Source: Shimwellia pseudoproteus
GTDB lineage: Bacteria; Pseudomonadota; Gammaproteobacteria; Enterobacterales; Enterobacteriaceae
Assembly: GCF_016415625.1 (NCBI RefSeq)
Contig: NZ_WBXP01000032.1
Span: 1 to 44,072, forward strand
DNA length: 44,072 bases
Direction of reading: 5' to 3'
The notes under the pieces are model-generated. The model was not told the DNA's origin. It worked only from the letters and a program-made list of their open reading frames with translations, and ran no database searches. Positions 17,801 through 24,571 of this stretch are shown in pieces (the first letter of the stretch is position 1; the number at the start of each line of letters is the position of its first letter). Made by a program: the position numbers and the translations under genes.

Positions 17801-18448
17801 TTACTTTTCCGGGGATACACCACCACCGGCCTGCGTCTGGCCATGGCAAAAATACCCCTGCAGCAACAACGTCAATTGCGCCACCAGCGCCCGCCCGGCA
17901 GCCGGCGGAAGTTGCCCTTCAAGCTGCGCCCGTATCGGCCCGGCAATCGCCCCCAGCGCAATCTCCGCCGTCACCGCTGGCGCGCTAAAATGCGCATCGG
18001 CGGCGCTTTCCAGCATCTGGCAAACCGCGACCGCCATACGCTGATGTATTCTGGCGGCAATCGCCGCCCCGCCCCGTTCCCCGGCAATGCGATAAAGCGC
18101 CTGCGAGACCTGTGGGTTATCCAGTTTCGCCGCCACCACCGCCGCCACCAGGTCCGCCGCCATCTGCGCAACGCCCTTGCCCCTGGCCGCCTGCGCCGCG
18201 GCTTCTACCGCACTGGCGACCCCGTCAAGATGCTGTTCAAGTACCGCCGCCAGCAATGCGTCGCGATTGGGGTAATACTGATACAAACTGCCGACGGCGA
18301 TCCCGGCACGGCCCGCAACCCGGGTGGTGGTACAGCGCGCCAGCCCCTCGCGGGCTAAAATCTGAATCGTTGCGGTGTGCAAGGCCGCAACCGTGGCAAC
18401 GGACCGGGCCTGAACCGGGGATTTACGGGGCCTGAGAGGTGCAGACAT
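17801..18448 (-). CDS. TetR-family repressor
   Basis: This 215-residue protein has an N-terminal TetR helix-turn-helix (ATIQILAREGLARCTTTRVAGRAGIAVGSLYQYYPNRDALLAAV) and an all-helical, alanine-rich ligand domain. The start at 18446-18448 is chosen over a longer frame because AGGAGA sits 4 bp upstream. It is divergent from the aldo-keto reductase gene with an 82-bp shared promoter region containing TGAAG-GATG-CTTCA, a candidate operator. It probably represses both genes. The inducer is unknown. Confidence 0.85.
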   Translation of the reverse strand: MSAPLRPRKSPVQARSVATVAALHTATIQILAREGLARCTTTRVAGRAGIAVGSLYQYYPNRDALLAAVLEQHLDGVASAVEAAAQAARGKGVAQMAADLVAAVVAAKLDNPQVSQALYRIAGERGGAAIAARIHQRMAVAVCQMLESAADAHFSAPAVTAEIALGAIAGPIRAQLEGQLPPAAGRALVAQLTLLLQGYFCHGQTQAGGGVSPEK

Positions 18449-18530
18449 ACGTCTCCTGAATGCGAATTCTAAACCTGAAGGATGCTTCATATACTGTACA
18501 CCCTTATCAGGCAACCTCAGAAAGGTAAAT

Positions 18531-19397
18531 ATGACCAACAGCAACCGCAGCGGGACGTTTTCACTTGGCAGCCGCACGGTAAACCGCATCGGTTACGGCG
18601 CCATGCAACTAACCGGCCCCGGCGTATTCGGCCCGCCAGCCGATCGTCAGGGGGCACTGGCTGTGCTGCGCGCCGCAGTGGACGCCGGTGTTAATCATAT
18701 TGATACCAGCGATTTTTACGGCCCGCATATCACCAATCAGCTGATCAGCGAGGCGCTATATCCCTACCGGGACACTCTGACCATCGTCACCAAGGTGGGG
18801 GCCCTGCGCACAGGCGATGGCGGCATTTATGCCGCGTGCTCCGCGGCGCAGTTAACGGCGGCGGTCCATGATAATTTGCGCAACCTGCGGCTGGATGTAC
18901 TGGATGTGGTGAACTTTCGCTACATGGCTGGCGGCATCCCCCCGGACGGGGGCGCCATTGAAGCCCCGGTGGCTGCCCTGGCGGCGCTTCAGCAGCAGGG
19001 GCTGATCCGCCATATTGGGCTAAGCAACGTCACCGCCAGCCAGCTGGCTGAAGCCCAGAAGATAACCCCGATTGTCTGTGTGCAAAACAGGTACAACATT
19101 GTTCAGCGCCATGACGATGCCCTGCTCGACGAATGCGCGCGTCAGGGGATTGCCTGGGTGCCGTTTTTCCCGCTGGGCGGCTTTACCCCGGTACAATCCT
19201 CTGCGTTACAGCAGATTGCCGGGCGCCTTGGGGCGGCCCCGATGCAGATAGCCCTGGCGTGGTTATTACAGCGCTCAGCCAATATTCTGCTGATCCCGGG
19301 CACCCGTTCCGTTGCCCATCTCCATGAGAACCTGGCCGCCGGGGCGCTAATACTGCCGGCGGATGCTATCGCCGTCCTGGACCAGCTGGCCCTGTGA
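18531..19397 (+). CDS. Aldo-keto reductase, YdbC/PdxI-like
   Basis: This 288-residue TIM-barrel oxidoreductase is close to E. coli YdbC, reported as the pyridoxal reductase/pyridoxine 4-dehydrogenase PdxI. Shared blocks are VNRIGYGAMQLTGPGVFGPP, HIDTSDFYGPHITNQ and WVPFFPLGGFTP, with the NADPH site LLIPGTRSVAHL. Catalytic Asp58, Tyr63 and Lys88 are present. The usual AKR histidine is replaced by Arg130 (DVVNFRYM), as I recall it is in E. coli YdbC (DVVNLR). It is divergent from a TetR gene, which suggests regulated expression. Confidence 0.88.
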   Translation: MTNSNRSGTFSLGSRTVNRIGYGAMQLTGPGVFGPPADRQGALAVLRAAVDAGVNHIDTSDFYGPHITNQLISEALYPYRDTLTIVTKVGALRTGDGGIYAACSAAQLTAAVHDNLRNLRLDVLDVVNFRYMAGGIPPDGGAIEAPVAALAALQQQGLIRHIGLSNVTASQLAEAQKITPIVCVQNRYNIVQRHDDALLDECARQGIAWVPFFPLGGFTPVQSSALQQIAGRLGAAPMQIALAWLLQRSANILLIPGTRSVAHLHENLAAGALILPADAIAVLDQLAL

Positions 19398-19423
19398 TAT
19401 TCCGTTTTTACCGGGCGTCTGGC

Positions 19424-19449
19424 ACCGGGGGCAAATTTTCGCCCCCGGT
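19424..19449 (+). terminator. Hairpin terminator after the aldo-keto reductase
   Basis: A perfect 9-bp GC-rich stem, ACCGGGGGC / GCCCCCGGT, surrounds an AAATTTTC loop. It begins 27 bp after the reductase stop codon. The following T run is only three bases, so efficiency is uncertain. It separates this gene from the downstream acetyltransferase gene. Confidence 0.6.
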
Positions 19450-19529
19450 TTACCGACAGGTGCGATAAACTTTATCTTTCAGTCACCTCGTTCGTTACGG
19501 CCCGTTGGTTATTCATCGTGGAGGGGTAA

Positions 19530-20189
19530 ATGCATCGTTATCGTATTCTGGATCGGGACACCCGGTCCCGCCGGGAGCTGTTTCATTTCTACCAGACCTT
19601 TGATAACCCCAGCTACAACATCACTGTCCCTCTGGCGGCGCAGCCGCTGTATGACTGCGCCAACGCCCGGGGCGAATCCTTCTTTCTGCTGGCGCTGTAC
19701 GCCATCCTGCGCGCCGCGAATGGGGTCCCCCAGTTGCGCCAGCGCCTGCTCAATGACCAGGTTATCGAATTTGAACAGATCGCGGTGATGAGCCCGGTGA
19801 TGACGGACCAGGAGAGCTTTCGCCAGATATGGTGTGAATACGCGCCGGACTTCCCCCGCTTTGCCCGGGTTACCCGGGAACACGTCCGCGCCGCACAGCA
19901 CGGCACCCCGGCGCCGATGCTCGATCACGGTGATGACTTTTTTTGTGCCAGTTGCCTGCCCTGGACCCACTTCAGCGGCATGACTCACGGTGAATACCAC
20001 TATGGCCAGTCGGTACCGGCGATGACCTGGGGAAAACTGCAAAATGGCATTATTCCGGTGGCGGGGAAATTTAATCATGCCCTGGTCGACGGCCTGCATG
20101 TCAGCCGCTTTTTTGCCTTGCTGGCGCACAGCTTCGCTAACCCACATACGCTGTGGGAGCCCGTCGATACCTTCCCGACCGGGGCCTGA
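19530..20189 (+). CDS. catA: Type A chloramphenicol O-acetyltransferase-like protein
   Basis: This 219-residue protein has the full length and fold of trimeric CatA enzymes, which acetylate chloramphenicol at the 3-hydroxyl with acetyl-CoA. The catalytic motif is FNHALVDGLHVSRF, with His183 and Asp187 in the HxxxDG pattern. The first residue of the usual HHxxxDG motif is Asn. The LPWTHFSG segment matches the substrate-pocket region. ATG 19530 follows GGAGG closely. There is no IS, integron or transposon next to it, so it looks like a chromosomal gene; activity on chloramphenicol is unproven. Confidence 0.88.
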   Translation: MHRYRILDRDTRSRRELFHFYQTFDNPSYNITVPLAAQPLYDCANARGESFFLLALYAILRAANGVPQLRQRLLNDQVIEFEQIAVMSPVMTDQESFRQIWCEYAPDFPRFARVTREHVRAAQHGTPAPMLDHGDDFFCASCLPWTHFSGMTHGEYHYGQSVPAMTWGKLQNGIIPVAGKFNHALVDGLHVSRFFALLAHSFANPHTLWEPVDTFPTGA

Positions 20190-20238
20190 TGGCCGGTAAC
20201 GTCGGGGGAAAATACGCTAAAAAACAGGAAGAACCGCA

Positions 20239-20781
20239 ATGTGTGCAGCTATTACCAGGCTTGATTCAACAGAAATTTACCGCAATCCCTGGATGACCCT
20301 GAAAGAAGACCGGGTGCGCCGGGCGGACGGTAGCGAAGGGATTTACGCGCTGGTGGAAAAACCCGACTTTGTGGTGATCCTCCCGGTAGAGGATGGCCAG
20401 ATTTATCTGGTGGAGCAGTACCGCTATCCGCTGGGCAAAACCACCCTTGAACTGCCCCAGGGCAGTTGGGAGCACCGGCCTGATGCCGCGCCGGACACCG
20501 TGGCCGCAGGCGAGTTACGCGAAGAAACCGGCCTGGAAGCCGCTACCCTGACCCGGGTGGGGTACCAGAAGCTGGCTCAGGGTTACTCTGCCCAGGGCTA
20601 CCATATCTACCTCGCCACCGATTTACAGTACCGCGGCCAGCAACTGGATGCCGAAGAGTACGGATTAACCGCCCGCAAAATGCCGGTCGACACCTTCCTG
20701 GGGCTGATCCTTGCAGGCGAGATCTCAGATGCGACCTCGGTAGCGGCTTTTCTGCTGGCCAGAGCCAGAGGGTTAATCTAA
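20239..20781 (+). CDS. NUDIX hydrolase
   Basis: This 180-residue NUDIX-fold protein resembles ADP-sugar or nucleotide-sugar pyrophosphatases (FVVILPVEDGQIYLVEQYRYPLGKTTLELPQG). The NUDIX box is AAGELREETGL, in which the usual first Arg of REUxEExGU is Gly; both metal-binding glutamates of the EE pair remain. Substrate cannot be assigned. It follows catA by 49 bp and could be cotranscribed. Confidence 0.85.
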   Translation: MCAAITRLDSTEIYRNPWMTLKEDRVRRADGSEGIYALVEKPDFVVILPVEDGQIYLVEQYRYPLGKTTLELPQGSWEHRPDAAPDTVAAGELREETGLEAATLTRVGYQKLAQGYSAQGYHIYLATDLQYRGQQLDAEEYGLTARKMPVDTFLGLILAGEISDATSVAAFLLARARGLI

Positions 20782-20843
20782 TACCCGCCGCAGCACCGCC
20801 AGCCCATTGATATCCCTGTTATCAGCCGGGCTATTGTTATTTT

Positions 20844-20858
20844 TAGACGATCGGTCTA
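20844..20858. promoter_or_regulatory. TetR operator, site 1
   Basis: TAGACGATCGGTCTA is an imperfect palindrome with arms TAGAC / GTCTA, 11 bp upstream of the TetR start codon. It resembles the operator of E. coli NemR as I remember it (TAGAC...GTCTA). A related sequence lies before acuI (site 2), so this regulator probably controls itself and acuI. Confidence 0.65.
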
Positions 20859-20869
20859 TTATTTTCACC

Positions 20870-21523
20870 ATGAACACAACCCCGACAACCACGGCCCGCC
20901 CCCGGGGCCGGCCGCGTAAAACCGACGGCGATCACCAGGATGTCCGCGCCGCCCTGCTGCGCGCCGGTATTGAAGCGCTGACCGCCTCGACCTTCTCTGG
21001 CAACGGGATCGACAGCATCCTGAAACGGGCCGGTGTCCCTAAAGGATCTTTTTACTATTACTTTGCCAGTAAAGACGCCTTCGGCATGGCTATCCTCGAC
21101 GCCTATGACGCGTTTTTTCGCCACCTGTTGCAGAAAATCCTCGGCGATACCCAGCGCCCGCCGCTGGATCGCATTCGCGCGTTTGTGGACAGCGCCGCCA
21201 CCGGCATGGCCCGCCATGACTTTCAGCGCGGCTGTATTGTCGGCAATCTGGCCCCGGAAGTGGGCCTGCTGGCAGCACCCTTTCGCTGCCGCCTGAACCA
21301 CATCCTGCAGGGCTGGCAACAGCAGTTTGAAGCCTGCCTGCGGGCGGCACAAACCGCCCGGCAAATCCCCCCCGACAGCGACTGTGCCAGCCTGGCCGCG
21401 TTTTTCTGGACTGGCTGGGAAGGTGCGGTACTGCGCGCCCGTCTGGAGCAGAGCCGCCAGCCGCTGGACAGCTTCCTCAGCCACTATTTGCGGCTGCTGG
21501 TGGGGTCACTTTTTGATGATTAA
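20870..21523 (+). CDS. TetR-family regulator of acuI
   Basis: This 217-residue protein begins with a basic tail (ARPRGRPRK) and a TetR helix-turn-helix (FSGNGIDSILKRAGVPKGSFYYYFASKDAFG), followed by a C-terminal ligand domain (CIVGNLAPEVG) typical of the NemR/AcuR subgroup. ATG 20870 is chosen because it precedes this region and follows the palindrome; the longer frame would include the operator. acuI starts 33 bp downstream on the same strand. It probably senses a reactive electrophile such as acrylate or a quinone (inference from subgroup and neighbour). Confidence 0.85.
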   Translation: MNTTPTTTARPRGRPRKTDGDHQDVRAALLRAGIEALTASTFSGNGIDSILKRAGVPKGSFYYYFASKDAFGMAILDAYDAFFRHLLQKILGDTQRPPLDRIRAFVDSAATGMARHDFQRGCIVGNLAPEVGLLAAPFRCRLNHILQGWQQQFEACLRAAQTARQIPPDSDCASLAAFFWTGWEGAVLRARLEQSRQPLDSFLSHYLRLLVGSLFDD

Positions 21524-21525
21524 TC

Positions 21526-21537
21526 AGACTATCGGTC
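21526..21537. promoter_or_regulatory. TetR operator, site 2
   Basis: AGACTATCGGTC lies between the TetR gene and acuI. It shares 11 of 12 bases with AGACGATCGGTC of site 1. Its position 20 bp before acuI suggests local control of acuI. Confidence 0.5.
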
Positions 21538-21556
21538 AACGTTTTAAGGACGCAGC

Positions 21557-22537
21557 ATGTACACATCATTATTGATTGAGAAAGACGACAACGGTTATCG
21601 CACCACCCTGTGCGAACGCCAGGAGCAGGATCTGACTGAAGGCGATGTCACTGTCGCCGTAGATTACTCATCGCTGAACTATAAAGACGCCCTGGCCATC
21701 ACCGGCAAAGGGCCCATCGTGCGTAAATTCCCGATGGTGCCGGGTATTGACTTCACCGGTACCGTCACCGCCAGCGCCCATCCCGCCTGGAAAGCCGGGG
21801 ACAGTGTCGTGCTGACCGGCTGGGGCGTGGGTGAAAAGCACCCCGGCGGCCTGGCGCAGGTCGCCCGGGTCAATGGTGACTGGCTGGTCCCCCTGCCCGC
21901 TGGCGCCAGTGGCTGGCAGGTGATGGCGATTGGTACCGCCGGATTAACCGCCATGCTGTGTGTGGATGCCCTGGAGCGTAACGGCATCACCCCGCAATCC
22001 GGCACCGTGCTGGTGACCGGCGCCAGCGGTGGCGTGGGCAGCTTCGCCGTTGCCCTGTTGTCCCGCCTCGGGTACGACGTTACCGCATCCACCGGGCGCA
22101 CCGCGGAACAGCCATGGCTGACAACCCTCGGCGCCACGGCAGTAATCGACCGTAATGAGATAAGCCAACCGGGCAAACCGCTGCAAAAAGAGCGCTGGGC
22201 GGCGGTTATCGATACCGTGGGTAGCCACACCCTGGCAAACGCCTGCGCCAGCGTTAACTACGGTGGCGTTGTTGCCGCCTGCGGTATGGCCCAGGGGATG
22301 GATTTCCCGTCCACCGTGGCACCGTTTATTTTACGTGGCGTGACCCTCGCCGGGGTGGACAGCGTGATGATCCCACTGGCTCAGCGTCAGCAGGCCTGGC
22401 AGCGGGTAACGGATCTGCTGGATACACCGCTGCTGGCGTCACTGGCCACCACCTATCCGCTGGCCGACACCATTGCGCTGGCGGATAAACTGTTTGCCGG
22501 CGAGATCCGCGGCCGGGCCGTGATCCGCTGCCGCTAA
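21557..22537 (+). CDS. acuI: Acryloyl-CoA reductase / YhdH-type MDR oxidoreductase AcuI
   Basis: This 326-residue zinc-free medium-chain dehydrogenase is close to E. coli YhdH/AcuI, an NADPH-dependent reductase that turns toxic acryloyl-CoA into propionyl-CoA. Family blocks are SSLNYKDALAITGKG, MVPGIDFTGTV, VVLTGWGVGEKHPGG, the nucleotide-binding VTGASGGVGSFAVAL, and MNYGG-like VNYGGVVAACGMA. It follows its TetR gene closely. The product, propionyl-CoA, is the substrate of the methylcitrate pathway encoded at 7.6-13.2 kb. Confidence 0.93.
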   Translation: MYTSLLIEKDDNGYRTTLCERQEQDLTEGDVTVAVDYSSLNYKDALAITGKGPIVRKFPMVPGIDFTGTVTASAHPAWKAGDSVVLTGWGVGEKHPGGLAQVARVNGDWLVPLPAGASGWQVMAIGTAGLTAMLCVDALERNGITPQSGTVLVTGASGGVGSFAVALLSRLGYDVTASTGRTAEQPWLTTLGATAVIDRNEISQPGKPLQKERWAAVIDTVGSHTLANACASVNYGGVVAACGMAQGMDFPSTVAPFILRGVTLAGVDSVMIPLAQRQQAWQRVTDLLDTPLLASLATTYPLADTIALADKLFAGEIRGRAVIRCR

Positions 22538-22547
22538 GCGCAGTAGG

Positions 22548-22580
22548 CGGCGCCACTGCCTGCCCAGGACAGTGGCGCCG
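22548..22580. terminator. Hairpin between acuI and the gltA-like gene
   Basis: A perfect 11-bp stem, CGGCGCCACTG / CAGTGGCGCCG with an 11-nt loop, occupies the gap between two convergent genes. No clear T run follows, but the stem is very stable. It can serve as a shared bidirectional terminator. Confidence 0.6.
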
Positions 22581-22589
22581 GCGTCGGGA

Positions 22590-23870
22590 CTACTGTCCGC
22601 GCCGGGAACGATAATCCCGGCGCGGCTCGCCCACATAGATCTGCCGCGGCCGGTAAAGGGTCAGTGGCTCGCTGTGCATCTCATTCCAGTGGGCGACCCA
22701 CCCCAGGCTACGCCCGACGGCCACCACCACCACAAACATGGCGGACGGCAGCCCCATCGCCCTGAGTAATACCGCCGTGTAAAAATCGACACTGGGTGCC
22801 AGACCATGCTCAATACAGAAATCGTCCTTCAGCGCGGCCTCTTCCAGCGCCATCGCCACCTGCAATAACGAATCCGACAGGCCTAATTCCGCCAGTACCC
22901 GGTGGCAGGTTTCACGCAGGATAGCCGCCCGGGGATCCCGGTGCCGGTAACGGGAGTTGCCGAACCCGAGACGGCGAAATGCCGCCGGGTCCCGGGTGGC
23001 CTGGCGTAAAAACGCCGGTACCTGGTCAACATGGCGGATGGTCTCCAGCATCTGCATACTGGCTTCATTGGCGCCGCCGTGTTGCGGCCCCCAGAGGGAC
23101 GCCAGCCCGGCGGCGACACAGGCGAACAGATTCGCCCCCGATGACGCCGCCGCCCGTACCGTAGTGGTCGAGGCGCACTGCCCGTGGTCCGCATGTAGCA
23201 CCAGGATCTGGTTCATGGCCTGCCCGATGATCGGGTTCACCACATAGGGTTCGGCGGGGATCGCAAACAGCTGGTGTAAAAAATTGTCCGCGTACGAGAG
23301 CGAGTTGCGCGGGTAACTGGCCGGTTGTTCAACGGAATATTTATAACTCATGGCGGCCAGGGTGGGCATTTTGGCCAGCAGCCGTATTGCCGCCAGCGCC
23401 CGGTGCTCCGGGTTACCGACATCCAGCACATCGTGGTAGAACGCCGCCAGCGCCCCGACCAGGGCACACATCAGCGCCATCGGGTGTGAATCGCGGCGGA
23501 AACCGCGGCACATCCGCGCCATCTGCTCATGGACCATGGTATGGCGGGTGATAGTATCGCTAAAGGCCTGGTACTGCGCCTCATCCGGCGCCTCGCCATT
23601 TAGCAGTATCCAGGCCATCGCCAGAAAATCACACTGGCGGGCCAATTGCTCAACCGGGAACCCCCGGTGCAGCAGGCAACTGTTGTCGGGATCTATCCAG
23701 GAAATGGCGGATTTACACCCTGCGGTGTGGGTAAACCCCGGGTCATAACTGGTGAGCCCCAGCACATCAAGCCCGGCAATATTTACCCCGGGCTGCCCGC
23801 AAGTGGCGGATGCCAGCTCCGGGGCGTGAATGGTCTGGCCGTCCAGTGAAATCGCTACCTGTTTGGTCAT
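22590..23870 (-). CDS. GltA-like type II citrate synthase paralogue with altered active site
   Basis: This 426-residue protein is colinear with E. coli GltA (427 residues). Shared blocks are FDPGFT-like YDPGFTHTAGCKS, LLHRGFPVEQLA, RRDSHPMALMCALVGALAAFYHD, SLWGPQHGGANEA and RPRQIYVG. Catalytic His264 and the aspartate in PSVDFYT (E. coli Asp362) are present. The motif FGHRVY, which holds the oxaloacetate-binding His305, reads FGNSRY here, so His becomes Asn305 and the next two residues differ. LHADHEQNAS has become LHADHGQCAS. Start at 23868-23870 is chosen by alignment to GltA; its ribosome site is weak. It may be a second citrate or methylcitrate synthase, an altered-specificity enzyme, or catalytically crippled. 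Confidence 0.85.
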   Translation of the reverse strand: MTKQVAISLDGQTIHAPELASATCGQPGVNIAGLDVLGLTSYDPGFTHTAGCKSAISWIDPDNSCLLHRGFPVEQLARQCDFLAMAWILLNGEAPDEAQYQAFSDTITRHTMVHEQMARMCRGFRRDSHPMALMCALVGALAAFYHDVLDVGNPEHRALAAIRLLAKMPTLAAMSYKYSVEQPASYPRNSLSYADNFLHQLFAIPAEPYVVNPIIGQAMNQILVLHADHGQCASTTTVRAAASSGANLFACVAAGLASLWGPQHGGANEASMQMLETIRHVDQVPAFLRQATRDPAAFRRLGFGNSRYRHRDPRAAILRETCHRVLAELGLSDSLLQVAMALEEAALKDDFCIEHGLAPSVDFYTAVLLRAMGLPSAMFVVVVAVGRSLGWVAHWNEMHSEPLTLYRPRQIYVGEPRRDYRSRRGQ

Positions 23871-24218
23871 AATATTGACTGTCCTTCTGCCGGATAAGTG
23901 GTCAATACCCGGGATAATCGCCGCGGGTAACCACCAACATAACCATGAGTCAGGCGTCATTCTTTGATATCACTACCGGCTGTGGGCAAAAAGTATCCCA
24001 TTCAGTGCGGATCCGCGTGGCGCGGTACCGGCGCAGATGCTCACGCCCAACAAAGCCCCGCGAGGAGTGCGGCGCAATCAGAACACAGATAACGAATATT
24101 CGAGTAACGTCGTTGCCATCATCAAAGACAGCATCGTTTCGGGCTTAATCGTAGAAAAATAATCAGCTTTCTTAAACCGGATTGAAACAAGCTTCATTAT
24201 CTTTTACCCCACAAAAAA

Positions 24219-24237
24219 GAGAATGATTATCATTTTC
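24219..24237. promoter_or_regulatory. Fur box (ferric uptake regulator site)
   Basis: GAGAATGATTATCATTTTC matches the 19-bp Fur consensus GATAATGATAATCATTATC at 16 positions. TTTACC and GATTAT spaced 16 bp overlap it on the plus strand and could be the controlled promoter. On the minus strand GATAAT near 24195-24200 is another candidate -10. No iron gene is adjacent on either side. Confidence 0.75.
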
Positions 24238-24500
24238 ATCACAAGACAAAACTACACTCTCACCACCAAAAGTCAAACCCGAATGTCAGTGTTCTGGCGT
24301 CATCGGTTCCCGCCCTTCAACGGGCATTATTGATATATCTGAACAGGTTATTTAGCCACTCACCCCGACGGCCCATCATGATATGACGTAAAGTATTTTT
24401 ATTATTAATAGCGCCTGAAGATAGCGGTTATTTCTTATCGCCGGCATCCCACCGCTATATTGCTGCCCGCCCCCCGCGCTTCTTTTGGTTATTCTCCCGC

Positions 24501-24539
24501 AGCAGGCCACCGGGTAAATTCATTCTCCGGGGGCCTGCT
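24501..24539 (-). terminator. Large hairpin downstream of the MscS-type gene
   Basis: Arms of 13 bp (24501-24513 and 24527-24539; AGCAGGCC / GGCCTGCT plus CCGG) pair with one mismatch around a 13-nt loop. It lies about 30 bp after the stop codon of the channel gene. There is no U tract, so it may protect the 3' end rather than terminate alone. Confidence 0.5.
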
Positions 24540-24571
24540 ATTACCGCGCGGGGTTTTATGGCCGGTGCTAC

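Larger units (their letters stand above)
23871..24571. other. 701-bp stretch without a recognisable gene
   Basis: Short frames here (for example 23945-24148, plus) show no family features or ribosome sites and are probably chance. The stretch holds a strong Fur box (24219-24237), several AT-rich segments that could be promoters, and a large hairpin (24501-24539). A small RNA or a decayed iron-regulated gene is possible. Confidence 0.6.

Noticed and set aside
17599-17844. 81-codon minus-strand frame overlapping the 3' end of the TetR gene
   Set aside because: It starts inside the TetR gene with no ribosome site and matches no family I know. It ends in CMSCGGWYG and could be a remnant, but support is too thin.
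23945-24148. 67-codon plus-strand frame in the gene-free stretch
   Set aside because: Arg/Ser-rich chance frame with no start signal; no relation to the Fur box.
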